Below are positions 1 through 6,725 of a stretch of DNA of 64,000 nucleotides, in pieces. Numbering within the stretch: position 1 is the first letter of the stretch; every line of letters starts with the position of its first letter. Position numbers and translations under genes: made by a program. Under the pieces are notes generated by a model. That model was given only the letters and a program-made list of their open reading frames with translations, was not told where the DNA came from and searched no databases. Origin of the DNA: Palleronia abyssalis (GTDB lineage: Bacteria; Pseudomonadota; Alphaproteobacteria; Rhodobacterales; Rhodobacteraceae); NCBI RefSeq assembly GCF_900302445.1, contig NZ_ONZF01000007.1, positions 1-64,000 on the forward strand. The letters run 5' to 3'.

Positions 1-43
1 GCTTATCAGCCGCGTCCTTCGATGTTCCGGATTTCTGGTTCAT
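1..43 (-). CDS. IS3-family transposase OrfA, N-terminal fragment
   Basis: Only the first 14 codons are visible (MNQKSGTSKDAADK), cut by the window edge. An AAGGAG ribosome-binding site sits 6 bases upstream of the ATG at 43. The N-terminus matches my recollection of IS3-family OrfA proteins common in rhizobia and roseobacters, which continue into a helix-turn-helix of the transposase_8 type. OrfA binds the IS ends; OrfB, expected further left, would carry the DDE catalytic domain. The remaining sequence is needed to confirm. Confidence 0.55.
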   Translation of the reverse strand, partial: MNQKSGTSKDAADK

Positions 44-127
44 CTTCGCTCCTTAATGGCTGCGATGATCCAGAAATCCTCCGTTACGAAAACCTCAAAT
101 CTGTCCCATGAGTGCTGACGTCAGACA
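1..127 (-). mobile_element. Left end of an IS3-family insertion sequence (partial)
   Basis: The first ~127 bases read on the minus strand as the end of an insertion sequence: a short terminal region, a ribosome-binding site and the start of a transposase gene running off the window. The join to the neighbouring methyltransferase gene lies near position 127, where the reading frame stops matching methyltransferase. The exact boundary and the terminal inverted repeat cannot be proven because the other end is outside the window. The family assignment rests on the transposase N-terminus. Confidence 0.6.
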
Positions 128-286
128 GATCTTTGTGACGTCGCCATAGGGCCGGATGCCATGGTTCTGCTCGTAAAGGTCCACGAGTTGTGGGTCGAGT
201 TCAGATGCCAAGACGCAGTCGTGGCCGAGGTCCGCAAGCGCTCGATGGAAACCGCCGAGGCCAGCAAATAGGTCGATGAACCTCAT
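128..286 (-). pseudogene. DNA (cytosine-5) methyltransferase, 5' fragment truncated by IS
   Basis: The first ~53 codons of a C5-cytosine methyltransferase are present: MRFIDLFAGLGGFHRAL is motif I (SAM-binding FxGxG), followed by the motif II region with SELDP. At about codon 53 the frame enters the IS end and stops at position 95 after ten foreign residues. The catalytic PCQ motif and target-recognition domain are missing, so the fragment should be inactive. The start at 286 was chosen because family members begin directly with this motif. It probably belonged to an orphan or restriction-linked methylase of a mobile element. Confidence 0.75.
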
Positions 287-655
287 GAAGCTACTGGACC
301 GTCGAAAGTAGTTATTTTCACGCGTAGCGCCTTCTCGGACCAGGTATCGTAACTTCGGCGGAAACCCTCTGGCCTGCCACCTGAAGCGAGCCCGACTGAG
401 ACACGCACTCAAGGTCTTGGTCAAGCCTCTGGAGCCGATAATGGCGCCGCAGCCAAGCAACCCTGCCAAACTGAGCAAGCTGGCACCGGGCAGAGAAGAA
501 GCCACTCACTTGACGTCCGCTGCAGTTCCTAAGGGAGGCGATCTTCAGTGTGCCCGCGCCGCTCTCGCGACGCGGGCACACTTTCGACCACCCTTTCAGG
601 GCTCCGTCCTCACCGGTCTGACGGTTTCGGATGTCCTCAGCCGAAGGAGATCCGA
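287..655. other. Non-coding stretch with one strong hairpin
   Basis: No convincing gene is seen here. Open frames on both strands have neither ribosome-binding sites nor recognisable domains. A perfect 12-bp inverted repeat, AGTGTGCCCGCG at 547-558 and its complement at 571-582, encloses a 12-base loop. It could be a terminator without a T-tract or a protein-binding palindrome between the broken methylase and the recombinase genes. Confidence 0.4.
547..582. repeat. Perfect 12-bp inverted repeat (hairpin)
   Basis: The arms at 547-558 and 571-582 are exact complements with a 12-base spacer. No run of T follows, so an intrinsic terminator is not certain. It lies about 75 bp upstream of the small gene that precedes serine recombinase 1 and may be an operator or part of that element's recombination region. 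Confidence 0.5.
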
Positions 656-826
656 ATGCCCCTCACGAAGATGATCGACCTGATTGCCGAAGTCGCTGCC
701 AAGCGGGCCGCCCAGGGGCGGGAACCGAAGGAAAACGCCTCGGACGCAGTGCGCAATCTATGGCTGGCGATCTGGGCGAAAGCAAGGCGGCAGCAAAATC
801 ATCCTCCTGGCGCCTTCTTGCCTTGA
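656..826 (+). CDS. Small hypothetical protein upstream of serine recombinase
   Basis: A 56-residue protein starting at the ATG at 656, which has an AAGGAG site 8 bases upstream. It is hydrophilic and mostly helical, with no cysteine cluster, signal peptide or membrane segment. It ends 15 bases before the recombinase ATG, so the two are probably cotranscribed. Small genes of this kind often precede large serine recombinases in alphaproteobacterial elements, where a recombination directionality role is conceivable, but nothing in this sequence shows it. I do not recognise the family. Confidence 0.5.
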   Translation: MPLTKMIDLIAEVAAKRAAQGREPKENASDAVRNLWLAIWAKARRQQNHPPGAFLP

Positions 827-841
827 ACTCGGCATCTCCTC

Positions 842-2548
842 ATGACCGGCAAGCCACTCCGCGCAATGCTCTACGCGCGGTATTCCTCCGACCTTCAGAA
901 CCCGCTTTCGGTCGACGACCAGTTCCGTATCTGCCGTCGTCTGGCTGAACAGAATGGTTGGACCGTCGTCGGCCAACACTCCGATCACGGCATATCCGGC
1001 ACGGTCAGCGACCGCCCGGGGATCAAGGCGCTTGAGGCGGCCATCCGCGCCGAGGAATGCGATGTTGTCGTCGTCGAACTGCTGGACCGTATTGCACGCG
1101 ATCAGGAGCACACCGCCCGCTTCTACAAGGTCGCCCAGCATAGCAGGGTCGATATACACGAGGTGCGCAGGGGTAAGGTTACGATGATGACCTTGGGATT
1201 CAGCTCCACCATGGCGGCGATGTATCTGGAGGATCTGGCAGATCGGGTGAGGCGCGGCCACGAAGGCAGGGTGCTCGCGGGCAAGAGCCCCGGAGGCCGA
1301 AGCTACGGATACAAACTAACAAGTGATCCAAGCGGTGATCCCCAGACACGTGTGCCGGCGATCAGCCCGGACGAGGCGGCCGTGGTGCAGCGCATCTTCC
1401 GCGAGTATGCCGCGGGCACCTCGCCGCGGAAGATAGCGTCCGATCTCAATGCTGACGGAATCCCCTCTCCCCGCGGACGCGGCCCTGGCTCTGGCTCTGG
1501 GCACTGGAAGCAGAACACGATCAACGGGAACCGTGAACGCGGGACCGGGATCCTGAACAACGAGATCTATATCGGGCGCCGGATCTGGAACCGCCTGCAG
1601 TATTCAAAGCACCCGGACACCAACAAACGGGTGTCTCGGCTGAACCCGCAGGAAAACTGGATTGTTAGCGAGGATCCGGGTCTCCGCATCATCGACGACG
1701 CTCTATGGGGCGCCGTCAAGGCTCAGCAGGATAGCCTTGCCCGCCGCAAGCGCCCTCGCACCTCCAGCGACCGCAACGGCCTCTCCGCGTCTCAAGGACT
1801 GCGCCGGCGTAAGTTCCTTCTCTCGGGGCTTCTGCAGTGCCGCCAGTGCGGGGGAAACCTTACCGTCGCCGGGAGCGGAAAGACCCGGCGATACTATTGT
1901 GCCAACGCCAAGGAGAAAGGCCCGACGGTGTGCACGGGCATGAAAGGGCTCAAGGAGGCTGACGCGGCCAAACCGTTGCTCGATGTGCTGAAGACAGGCC
2001 TAATGGAGGATGAGGCCTACGCGGAGTTCTCCCGCCGCTTTACGGCGCATCTTCGAGATCAGTCGAAAGACTCTGCTGAGCTGCTTCGCCTCCACGACCG
2101 GAAGGTGCGCGAGTTGGAGAAGACGCACGGCAATCTCATGAACGCCGTCGAGTCGGGGAAATTTTCAGACGCCGTCATCGACCGGCTGAATGCCGTCGAC
2201 GCCGAACTGAAGGCGCTCAAGGCGCGGCGCGCAGAACTTGAGCCCAGCAGCATAGATCTGCCCCCAGATCTCCCGGTGCTGTATCGCGCCTATGTCGCCG
2301 ATCTGGTCGAGACGCTATCCGGTGAAGAAGTTGCCGGGCGAGCCAGCGACGAGTTGCATGAGCTGATCGAGACGGTGATTGTGGATTGGGATGCAGAGAT
2401 CGGGGCACATCGCCTCGAACTGCGCGGCAACCTGGTGCGTATGCTGAACGCAACAAAGCCCGCCGGAGAGGCGGGCTTTGCTGGTCTTGAAAGTTCGCTA
2501 AAGTTGGTTGCGGGAGTAAGATTTGAACCTATGACCCTCAGGTTATGA
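842..2548 (+). CDS. Large serine recombinase (element 1)
   Basis: A 568-residue site-specific recombinase that would integrate or excise an element via a serine-DNA intermediate. The N-terminal resolvase domain (residues ~7-150) has YARYS with the catalytic Ser15. A recombinase domain (~175-290) and a zinc-ribbon with CRQCGG near residue 335 follow, then a coiled coil (~400-480). The last ~35 residues are unusual: they read through a hairpin (2455-2479) and into a copy of the 3' half of an initiator tRNA gene, giving a C-terminus ending VRFEPMTLRL. Such ends arise when the attachment site forms the 3' end of the gene. The ATG at 842 has no clear ribosome-binding site. Confidence 0.9.
   Translation: MTGKPLRAMLYARYSSDLQNPLSVDDQFRICRRLAEQNGWTVVGQHSDHGISGTVSDRPGIKALEAAIRAEECDVVVVELLDRIARDQEHTARFYKVAQHSRVDIHEVRRGKVTMMTLGFSSTMAAMYLEDLADRVRRGHEGRVLAGKSPGGRSYGYKLTSDPSGDPQTRVPAISPDEAAVVQRIFREYAAGTSPRKIASDLNADGIPSPRGRGPGSGSGHWKQNTINGNRERGTGILNNEIYIGRRIWNRLQYSKHPDTNKRVSRLNPQENWIVSEDPGLRIIDDALWGAVKAQQDSLARRKRPRTSSDRNGLSASQGLRRRKFLLSGLLQCRQCGGNLTVAGSGKTRRYYCANAKEKGPTVCTGMKGLKEADAAKPLLDVLKTGLMEDEAYAEFSRRFTAHLRDQSKDSAELLRLHDRKVRELEKTHGNLMNAVESGKFSDAVIDRLNAVDAELKALKARRAELEPSSIDLPPDLPVLYRAYVADLVETLSGEEVAGRASDELHELIETVIVDWDAEIGAHRLELRGNLVRMLNATKPAGEAGFAGLESSLKLVAGVRFEPMTLRL
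2455..2479 (+). terminator. Hairpin inside the 3' end of recombinase 1
   Basis: A perfect 10-bp stem (2455-2464 with 2470-2479) and a 5-base loop, with A residues leading into the stem and T residues ending it, resemble an intrinsic terminator. It lies within the open frame ~70 bp before the stop, which suggests the ancestral gene ended earlier or that transcription ends here before the tRNA fragment. Confidence 0.45.
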
Positions 2549-2549
2549 G
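2505..2549 (-). other. tRNA-fMet 3'-half copy, probable attachment-site remnant
   Basis: Read on the minus strand this is the anticodon loop CTCATAA (anticodon CAT), its 3' stem, the variable loop, a TTCAAAT T-loop and an acceptor end finishing with CCA. It matches the 3' half of an alphaproteobacterial initiator tRNA, with at least one mismatch in the T-stem. The 5' half is absent, so it is not a functional tRNA gene. It abuts recombinase 1 and is best read as an att site left by integration at tRNA-fMet. Confidence 0.65.
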
Positions 2550-2567
2550 TTTGAACCCGATCCACCA

Positions 2568-3926
2568 TCAGTATCCTGTCACCGGGTCCCGCCCGCCCGC
2601 ATGCCGAGCCTGGTCCAGGGCATCGTCGTCTTCCTCGAGCGCGGCCCTCACGGGATAGGCGAAGGTGAGGGCGAAGGCGTCGGCGACGTCCGGTGAGGGA
2701 ATGCCGCGCTTTTTCATGTCGTCCTTGCGTTCCAGCATCAGCGCGTTGGCGGCATCGTAGCGATACATCGGCGCGGTCATCTCGGTGCTCAGCAGATCGT
2801 CCCTTGGCAGGGCGCCCCGCTCCAGCCAGGCGCGGAGGCTCAGCCACATCTCGGTGCGCTTGTTCGCCGCCCGCTCGCCGGTCCGTGCGGCATCCGAGCG
2901 CCCGCCGAAGTTCACCCCCCGCACCTCCCGGAAGCCCAGCTGGTGCAGACGGTCGACCACCCCGCCGCCGACACCGCCATCATCGACGAAGACCGTATCC
3001 GGCCTCCACCGCAGGATCCAGTCCCCCACCCGGGCGGCGAGCTGCATCGTGTCGAGCCCCGCATGGCGCTCGTAGGGGACGGCATTGCCATCTCGGCCAT
3101 GGCGGAAGCAGATCGCCGACTTGTCGTCGCCGAAGCGCGCGACGTCGACGCCGATGACCTTCTCCTCGAACCGCTCCGGCCGCACCTTGCGTGCCATCGC
3201 ACCGGCGACCAGCTCGTGCGAGATCAACTGGTCGTCGGTCTCTGCCTCGAAGCTGCAGTAGAACTCCTGGCGGATCTTGCCCTCCGACATGCCGGCGCGG
3301 CGTTCCTCCTCGATCTGGTCCGGCAGGATCAACCCGGTATCCTCGACCGTCAGCCGCTCGCAGAACCAGCCTTCCGCCTCGAGTGCACGCGCATAGGTGC
3401 CGTAGGCGTGGTTGTGGCCGCGCGGCGTGTAGATGAAGAGCGCCCAGCCGTCATTCTCCACAAGGATCGGGCGGAGATAGTCCCACGCCTCGGGGTTTGC
3501 GAGCGACCATTCCGAGAAGACCACGCCCACCGGGTTGGAGCCCACGAGGCTGTCGAAATTGTCCGAGCCCGCCATCTGCCAGACGGAGCCGTTCACCGTC
3601 TCGATCAGCATCTCCTGGGCGCTGGTCCGTGTGCGAATGGACGCGGGGAACACCTGGTCGATGATCCGACGTCCCGCGCCGTCGATCCCGTTCCAGACCG
3701 CACGCCGCGCCTGCGCCTGCTCGGGAAAGAGATGCCAGTAGGTCCCGACCCGGCGGAACATGTCGCGCGCGGTGAGGTTCAGCGCGACGCTGTCCTTGCC
3801 CGCCCGACGGTGCCACACCGCACAGCCCCGCCTGCAAGGCTTGCCGTGGCCGAAGGCCGCGTAGAGGCGCCGCTGGTGCGGGCGCGGCTGCCAGTCATGC
3901 GGGATCGTCAAATGCGTCGACGACAT
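2568..3926 (-). CDS. Phage terminase large subunit
   Basis: A 452-residue terminase, the ATP-driven motor and nuclease that packages phage DNA into procapsids. The ATPase half has a Walker A variant HRRAGKDS (residues 39-46) and a Walker B-like VGVVFSEW (133-140). The RNase H-fold nuclease half has acidic residues in GVDVARFGDD (D261), TVFVDDGG (D315/D316) and SPDVADAF (D413, D416). The length is normal and nothing is missing. It overlaps the DUF5681 gene by 32 bases. Portal and capsid genes would be expected next, but the frame ends 18 bases from the tRNA-fMet remnant, so the packaging module is orphaned. Confidence 0.9.
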   Translation of the reverse strand: MSSTHLTIPHDWQPRPHQRRLYAAFGHGKPCRRGCAVWHRRAGKDSVALNLTARDMFRRVGTYWHLFPEQAQARRAVWNGIDGAGRRIIDQVFPASIRTRTSAQEMLIETVNGSVWQMAGSDNFDSLVGSNPVGVVFSEWSLANPEAWDYLRPILVENDGWALFIYTPRGHNHAYGTYARALEAEGWFCERLTVEDTGLILPDQIEEERRAGMSEGKIRQEFYCSFEAETDDQLISHELVAGAMARKVRPERFEEKVIGVDVARFGDDKSAICFRHGRDGNAVPYERHAGLDTMQLAARVGDWILRWRPDTVFVDDGGVGGGVVDRLHQLGFREVRGVNFGGRSDAARTGERAANKRTEMWLSLRAWLERGALPRDDLLSTEMTAPMYRYDAANALMLERKDDMKKRGIPSPDVADAFALTFAYPVRAALEEDDDALDQARHAGGRDPVTGY

Positions 3927-4242
3927 TGATCACCAGCTCCTTCCTGTCTGCCGGCCGCTCGCCGTGGGTCTCCATCAGGCGCAACACCTGCGCGGCGGCC
4001 CGGATGTCGCCCTTGATCGCCTTGTTGATCAGCGACACCAGCAAAGCTTCGCTCTTGCTCACGCGCGCCGTGCGCCCGCCCTCGGTCACGGTGATCTTCC
4101 GCGACAGCGCCTCATCGAGAAGCACCTTCACGCCACGTGCGCCGCGCGGACGACCCCGGGGATTGCCGGACCGCCCCTTGCGAAAGCGCGTGGCCTTCGG
4201 CGGCTTCCCGAAGCCCACCTCGTACGAGCCCTCGTCGGACAT
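3895..4242 (-). CDS. DUF5681 domain protein, probable terminase small-subunit partner
   Basis: A 115-residue basic protein with the DUF5681 signature near its N-terminus (RFRKGRSGNPRGRPRG, residues ~18-33) followed by a helical region. The start at 4242 overlaps the stop of the upstream methyltransferase as TGATG, indicating translational coupling. Proteins with this domain usually sit directly before phage terminase large-subunit genes, as here. A DNA-recognition role in packaging is inferred from that position only. Confidence 0.8.
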   Translation of the reverse strand: MSDEGSYEVGFGKPPKATRFRKGRSGNPRGRPRGARGVKVLLDEALSRKITVTEGGRTARVSKSEALLVSLINKAIKGDIRAAAQVLRLMETHGERPADRKELVINVVDAFDDPA

Positions 4243-5561
4243 CACGCCTCCTCCGTCTGCCGGGGCGCCTGCAACAGGCGCTCCGCGCGGGCGTCGAAGG
4301 TCTCGCCGCTTTCCACATGCCGCGCGTCGTCCTTCGCGGCCTTCTGCCAGCGCCTGATGGTACGGTCGCAATAGATCGGGTCGATCTCCACCAGCCGCGC
4401 CCGGCGCCCCGTGCGGTGTGCCGCGATCAGTGTCGAGCCGGAGCCGCCGAAGGCGTCGAGCACGACATCCCCGCGACAGGAACAGTCGCGAAGCGCATCG
4501 GCAATCATCGCCACCGGCTTGACCGTCGGATGCAGCGCCAGCTCTTCCTGGCTGGCGCCGCCGGAATGGGCGCCGCGATACTGCCAGACGTTGGTCCGGT
4601 AGCGGCCGCCTTGCCCCAGCCCGAACGTGTTCAGATGCGGCGCTGTCCCCGCCTTGAAGGCGAAGATCAACTCGTGGCGCGAGCGGTAGAAGCTCCCCAT
4701 CCCGCCGGTATCCTTGGCCCAGACGATCAGGTTCTTCAGTTCGCTGTAATGGCGCTCGCCGGCCTCCAGGATCTCAGCCATATGCCGCCAGTCCATGCAG
4801 ACGTAGTGGATCGACCCATCGGTGCTCGCCGCAACCAGGCGCGCAAAGACCGCCTCGAGAAAGTCGCGGAAGGCCGCCGGGCTCATCTCGCCCGAGGCCA
4901 TCGCGAACTCCCGGTGCCGGATGCGCCCCGAACCGCAGACATGCCCGTCGACGCGCACGTTGTAGGGCGGGTCGGTAAAGATCATGCGGGCCGTCTGCCC
5001 GGCCATCAGCCCATCGACCACGTCCGACTCCCGGGCATCGCCGCAGATCAGCCTGTGCGGCCCGAGCTGCCACAGATCACCGGAGCGGGTGACGGGCTGC
5101 GCGTCCAGTGGCGGCAACGCCTCGTCCTCGGGCACGCAGGGCTCGGAGGGCGATACCTCCTCGATCAGGAGGTCGATCTCGCCGGCATCGAACCCGATCA
5201 CGCCGATATCGAAGTCCAGATCGGCCTCGGCCAGAGCACCGAGTTCGATCGCGAGCGTCTCGCGGTCCCACCCGGCATTCTCGGCCAGCCTGTTATCCGC
5301 GATCACGTAAGCCCGCTTCTGGTCGGCGCTCATGTGATCGAGGCGCAGGCAGGGCACCTCGCCCCGTCCAAGCTGCCGCGCCGCCGCGACCCGGCCGTGC
5401 CCCGCCAGGATCCGGCCGGCCTCATCGACCAGAACCGGATTGGTGAAGCCGAAGGTCTCGATGCTCGCGGCGATCTGAGCGATCTGCTTGCGGGAATGGG
5501 TCCGCGCATTGCCGGACCAGGGTGTGAGCGCATCGATGCGCATGGAGATGATCTCAGCCAT
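4242..5561 (-). CDS. ParB/Srx-domain fused DNA methyltransferase (phage-type)
   Basis: A 439-residue fusion. Residues ~5-95 resemble a ParB/sulfiredoxin nuclease-like domain (RILAGHGRVAAARQL). From ~160 there is an N6-adenine/N4-cytosine methylase with catalytic TDPPYN (DPPY at 197-200) and a C-terminal SAM-binding FGGSGST motif. It would methylate exocyclic amino groups in a short DNA target. The combination is frequent in alphaproteobacterial prophages immediately upstream of DUF5681 and terminase genes, matching the order here. It may protect phage DNA or mark packaging sites. The target sequence cannot be predicted. Confidence 0.9.
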   Translation of the reverse strand: MAEIISMRIDALTPWSGNARTHSRKQIAQIAASIETFGFTNPVLVDEAGRILAGHGRVAAARQLGRGEVPCLRLDHMSADQKRAYVIADNRLAENAGWDRETLAIELGALAEADLDFDIGVIGFDAGEIDLLIEEVSPSEPCVPEDEALPPLDAQPVTRSGDLWQLGPHRLICGDARESDVVDGLMAGQTARMIFTDPPYNVRVDGHVCGSGRIRHREFAMASGEMSPAAFRDFLEAVFARLVAASTDGSIHYVCMDWRHMAEILEAGERHYSELKNLIVWAKDTGGMGSFYRSRHELIFAFKAGTAPHLNTFGLGQGGRYRTNVWQYRGAHSGGASQEELALHPTVKPVAMIADALRDCSCRGDVVLDAFGGSGSTLIAAHRTGRRARLVEIDPIYCDRTIRRWQKAAKDDARHVESGETFDARAERLLQAPRQTEEA

Positions 5562-6039
5562 AACGGCCTCCGAAGATTGGGGGCCGGATCATGGTCGGGG
5601 AGTGCGGGATCACACGATGACGACCAGATTCAAGCGGCCCGGAATGGGGGTCACAGGGTGCCCGCGAACAGGCAATATTGCTCTCTGGCTTCATCCATTC
5701 AGACGCTCGGCCGGGAGATCTATTTCCGGCTTGGTCCGCGATGCGAATGCGCACCGCCTTCGTCTTCTCTGTTTCGGGCGTGTAGCCGGGGGAATCTATC
5801 GTCCGGCCAAGCCCGCGATGCGCACGCGCACCGCCATCATCTCTGTCTTTTCCGATAGCACTGCGTGGCCAGAACAGCAAGGGGCAAAAGGCGAACATCT
5901 CATTATCGGGCGTGGTCGCCCTGTCCGGACTGGACTGGCTGCGCGATCCGAGCATTGGTCCTGCCACGCCCGGCTCGCCGCCCGGGCGCGTCGCGGTACA
6001 AGGGCCGGCACGGTGCCGACCCCGAACCCGGAGACCGCC
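5562..6039. other. Intergenic region with an imperfect ~62-bp direct repeat
   Basis: This divergent interval between the methylase and DUF3489 genes should hold both promoters. It contains two similar copies, about 5719-5781 and 5792-5853, sharing the core CGCGATGCG and GCGCACCGCC. On the minus strand both read as related peptides of the form AVRxRIA. No complete gene with a ribosome-binding site is visible. Confidence 0.4.
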
Positions 6040-6309
6040 ATGCCACGCAAGACGTCCACCATCCAGACCGACAGCGACACCAAGCCCAAACTCAGCAAGC
6101 TTGGCCTCGTCCGGGACATGCTCGCCTCCGGGACCGGTGCCACCCTGTCCCAGCTCTGCGAGGCCACCGGCTGGCAGAGCCACTCGGTGCGCGCCGCCAT
6201 AAGCAACCTGCGCAAGACGGGCTGCGTGATCGAGCGCGGCAAGGCCGGGGATGGAACCAGCCTCTATCGCATCACCTCCGCCCCGGCCCCTGCGCCGGAG
6301 GGTCGGTGA
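6040..6309 (+). CDS. DUF3489 domain protein
   Basis: An 89-residue protein whose residues ~18-80 match DUF3489: GLVRDMLASGTGATLSQL, then ATGWQSHSVRAAISNLRK. This reads as a winged-helix DNA-binding fold that splits an ATGW-HSVR helix pair. The start at 6040 excludes a long in-frame extension without signal. It is the first gene of a conserved three-gene set, followed after 2 bases by DUF2924 and then a recombinase, so it may regulate that cassette or assist recombination. The role is inferred from linkage. Confidence 0.85.
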   Translation: MPRKTSTIQTDSDTKPKLSKLGLVRDMLASGTGATLSQLCEATGWQSHSVRAAISNLRKTGCVIERGKAGDGTSLYRITSAPAPAPEGR

Positions 6310-6311
6310 GG

Positions 6312-6725
6312 ATGGAGGATGTCACGATCGACCGGATCGAGGCGATGGACCGGGAGGCGCTCCTCGCCCTGTGGCGCGCGACCTTCGGCGCCCCGCCCCC
6401 GAAGCGGCTGAGCCGGCCCTTCCTGCGCCGCTTCATCGCCTTCGAGCTTCAGGCCCGCCGTCATGGCGGGCTGTCCCCGGCGGTGCAGAAGAAGCTTGTC
6501 CACATCGCCGCCGGCAAGGATAGGCCCAAAGCCCGTAGGATCCATCCCGGCGGCCGTCTGATCCGCGAATGGAACGGCACCAGCCATGTCGTCGACATCA
6601 CCGAGACCGGCTATGCCTGGCGCGGCCGCGCGTTCCGCTCGCTCTCGGCCATCGCCCGCGAGATCACCGGGGCGCACTGGTCGGGGCCGCGCTTCTTCGG
6701 GCTGACCGGAAGCGGCACCCGATGA
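6312..6725 (+). CDS. DUF2924 domain protein
   Basis: A 137-residue basic protein of the DUF2924 family, recognisable from the central HPGGRLIREWNG and GYAWRGRAFRSLSAIAREIT motifs. It overlaps the recombinase start by ATGA (6722-6725), a sign of translational coupling. Family members almost always precede a serine recombinase in alphaproteobacterial prophages and islands. The biochemical function is unknown; a DNA-binding accessory factor for the recombinase is plausible from the basic C-terminal part and the coupling. No membrane segment or catalytic motif is visible. Confidence 0.85.
   Translation: MEDVTIDRIEAMDREALLALWRATFGAPPPKRLSRPFLRRFIAFELQARRHGGLSPAVQKKLVHIAAGKDRPKARRIHPGGRLIREWNGTSHVVDITETGYAWRGRAFRSLSAIAREITGAHWSGPRFFGLTGSGTR

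Noticed and set aside
318-581. Minus-strand frame of 87 codons upstream of the methylase fragment
   Set aside because: No domain, no ribosome-binding site, and it begins inside the 12-bp hairpin.
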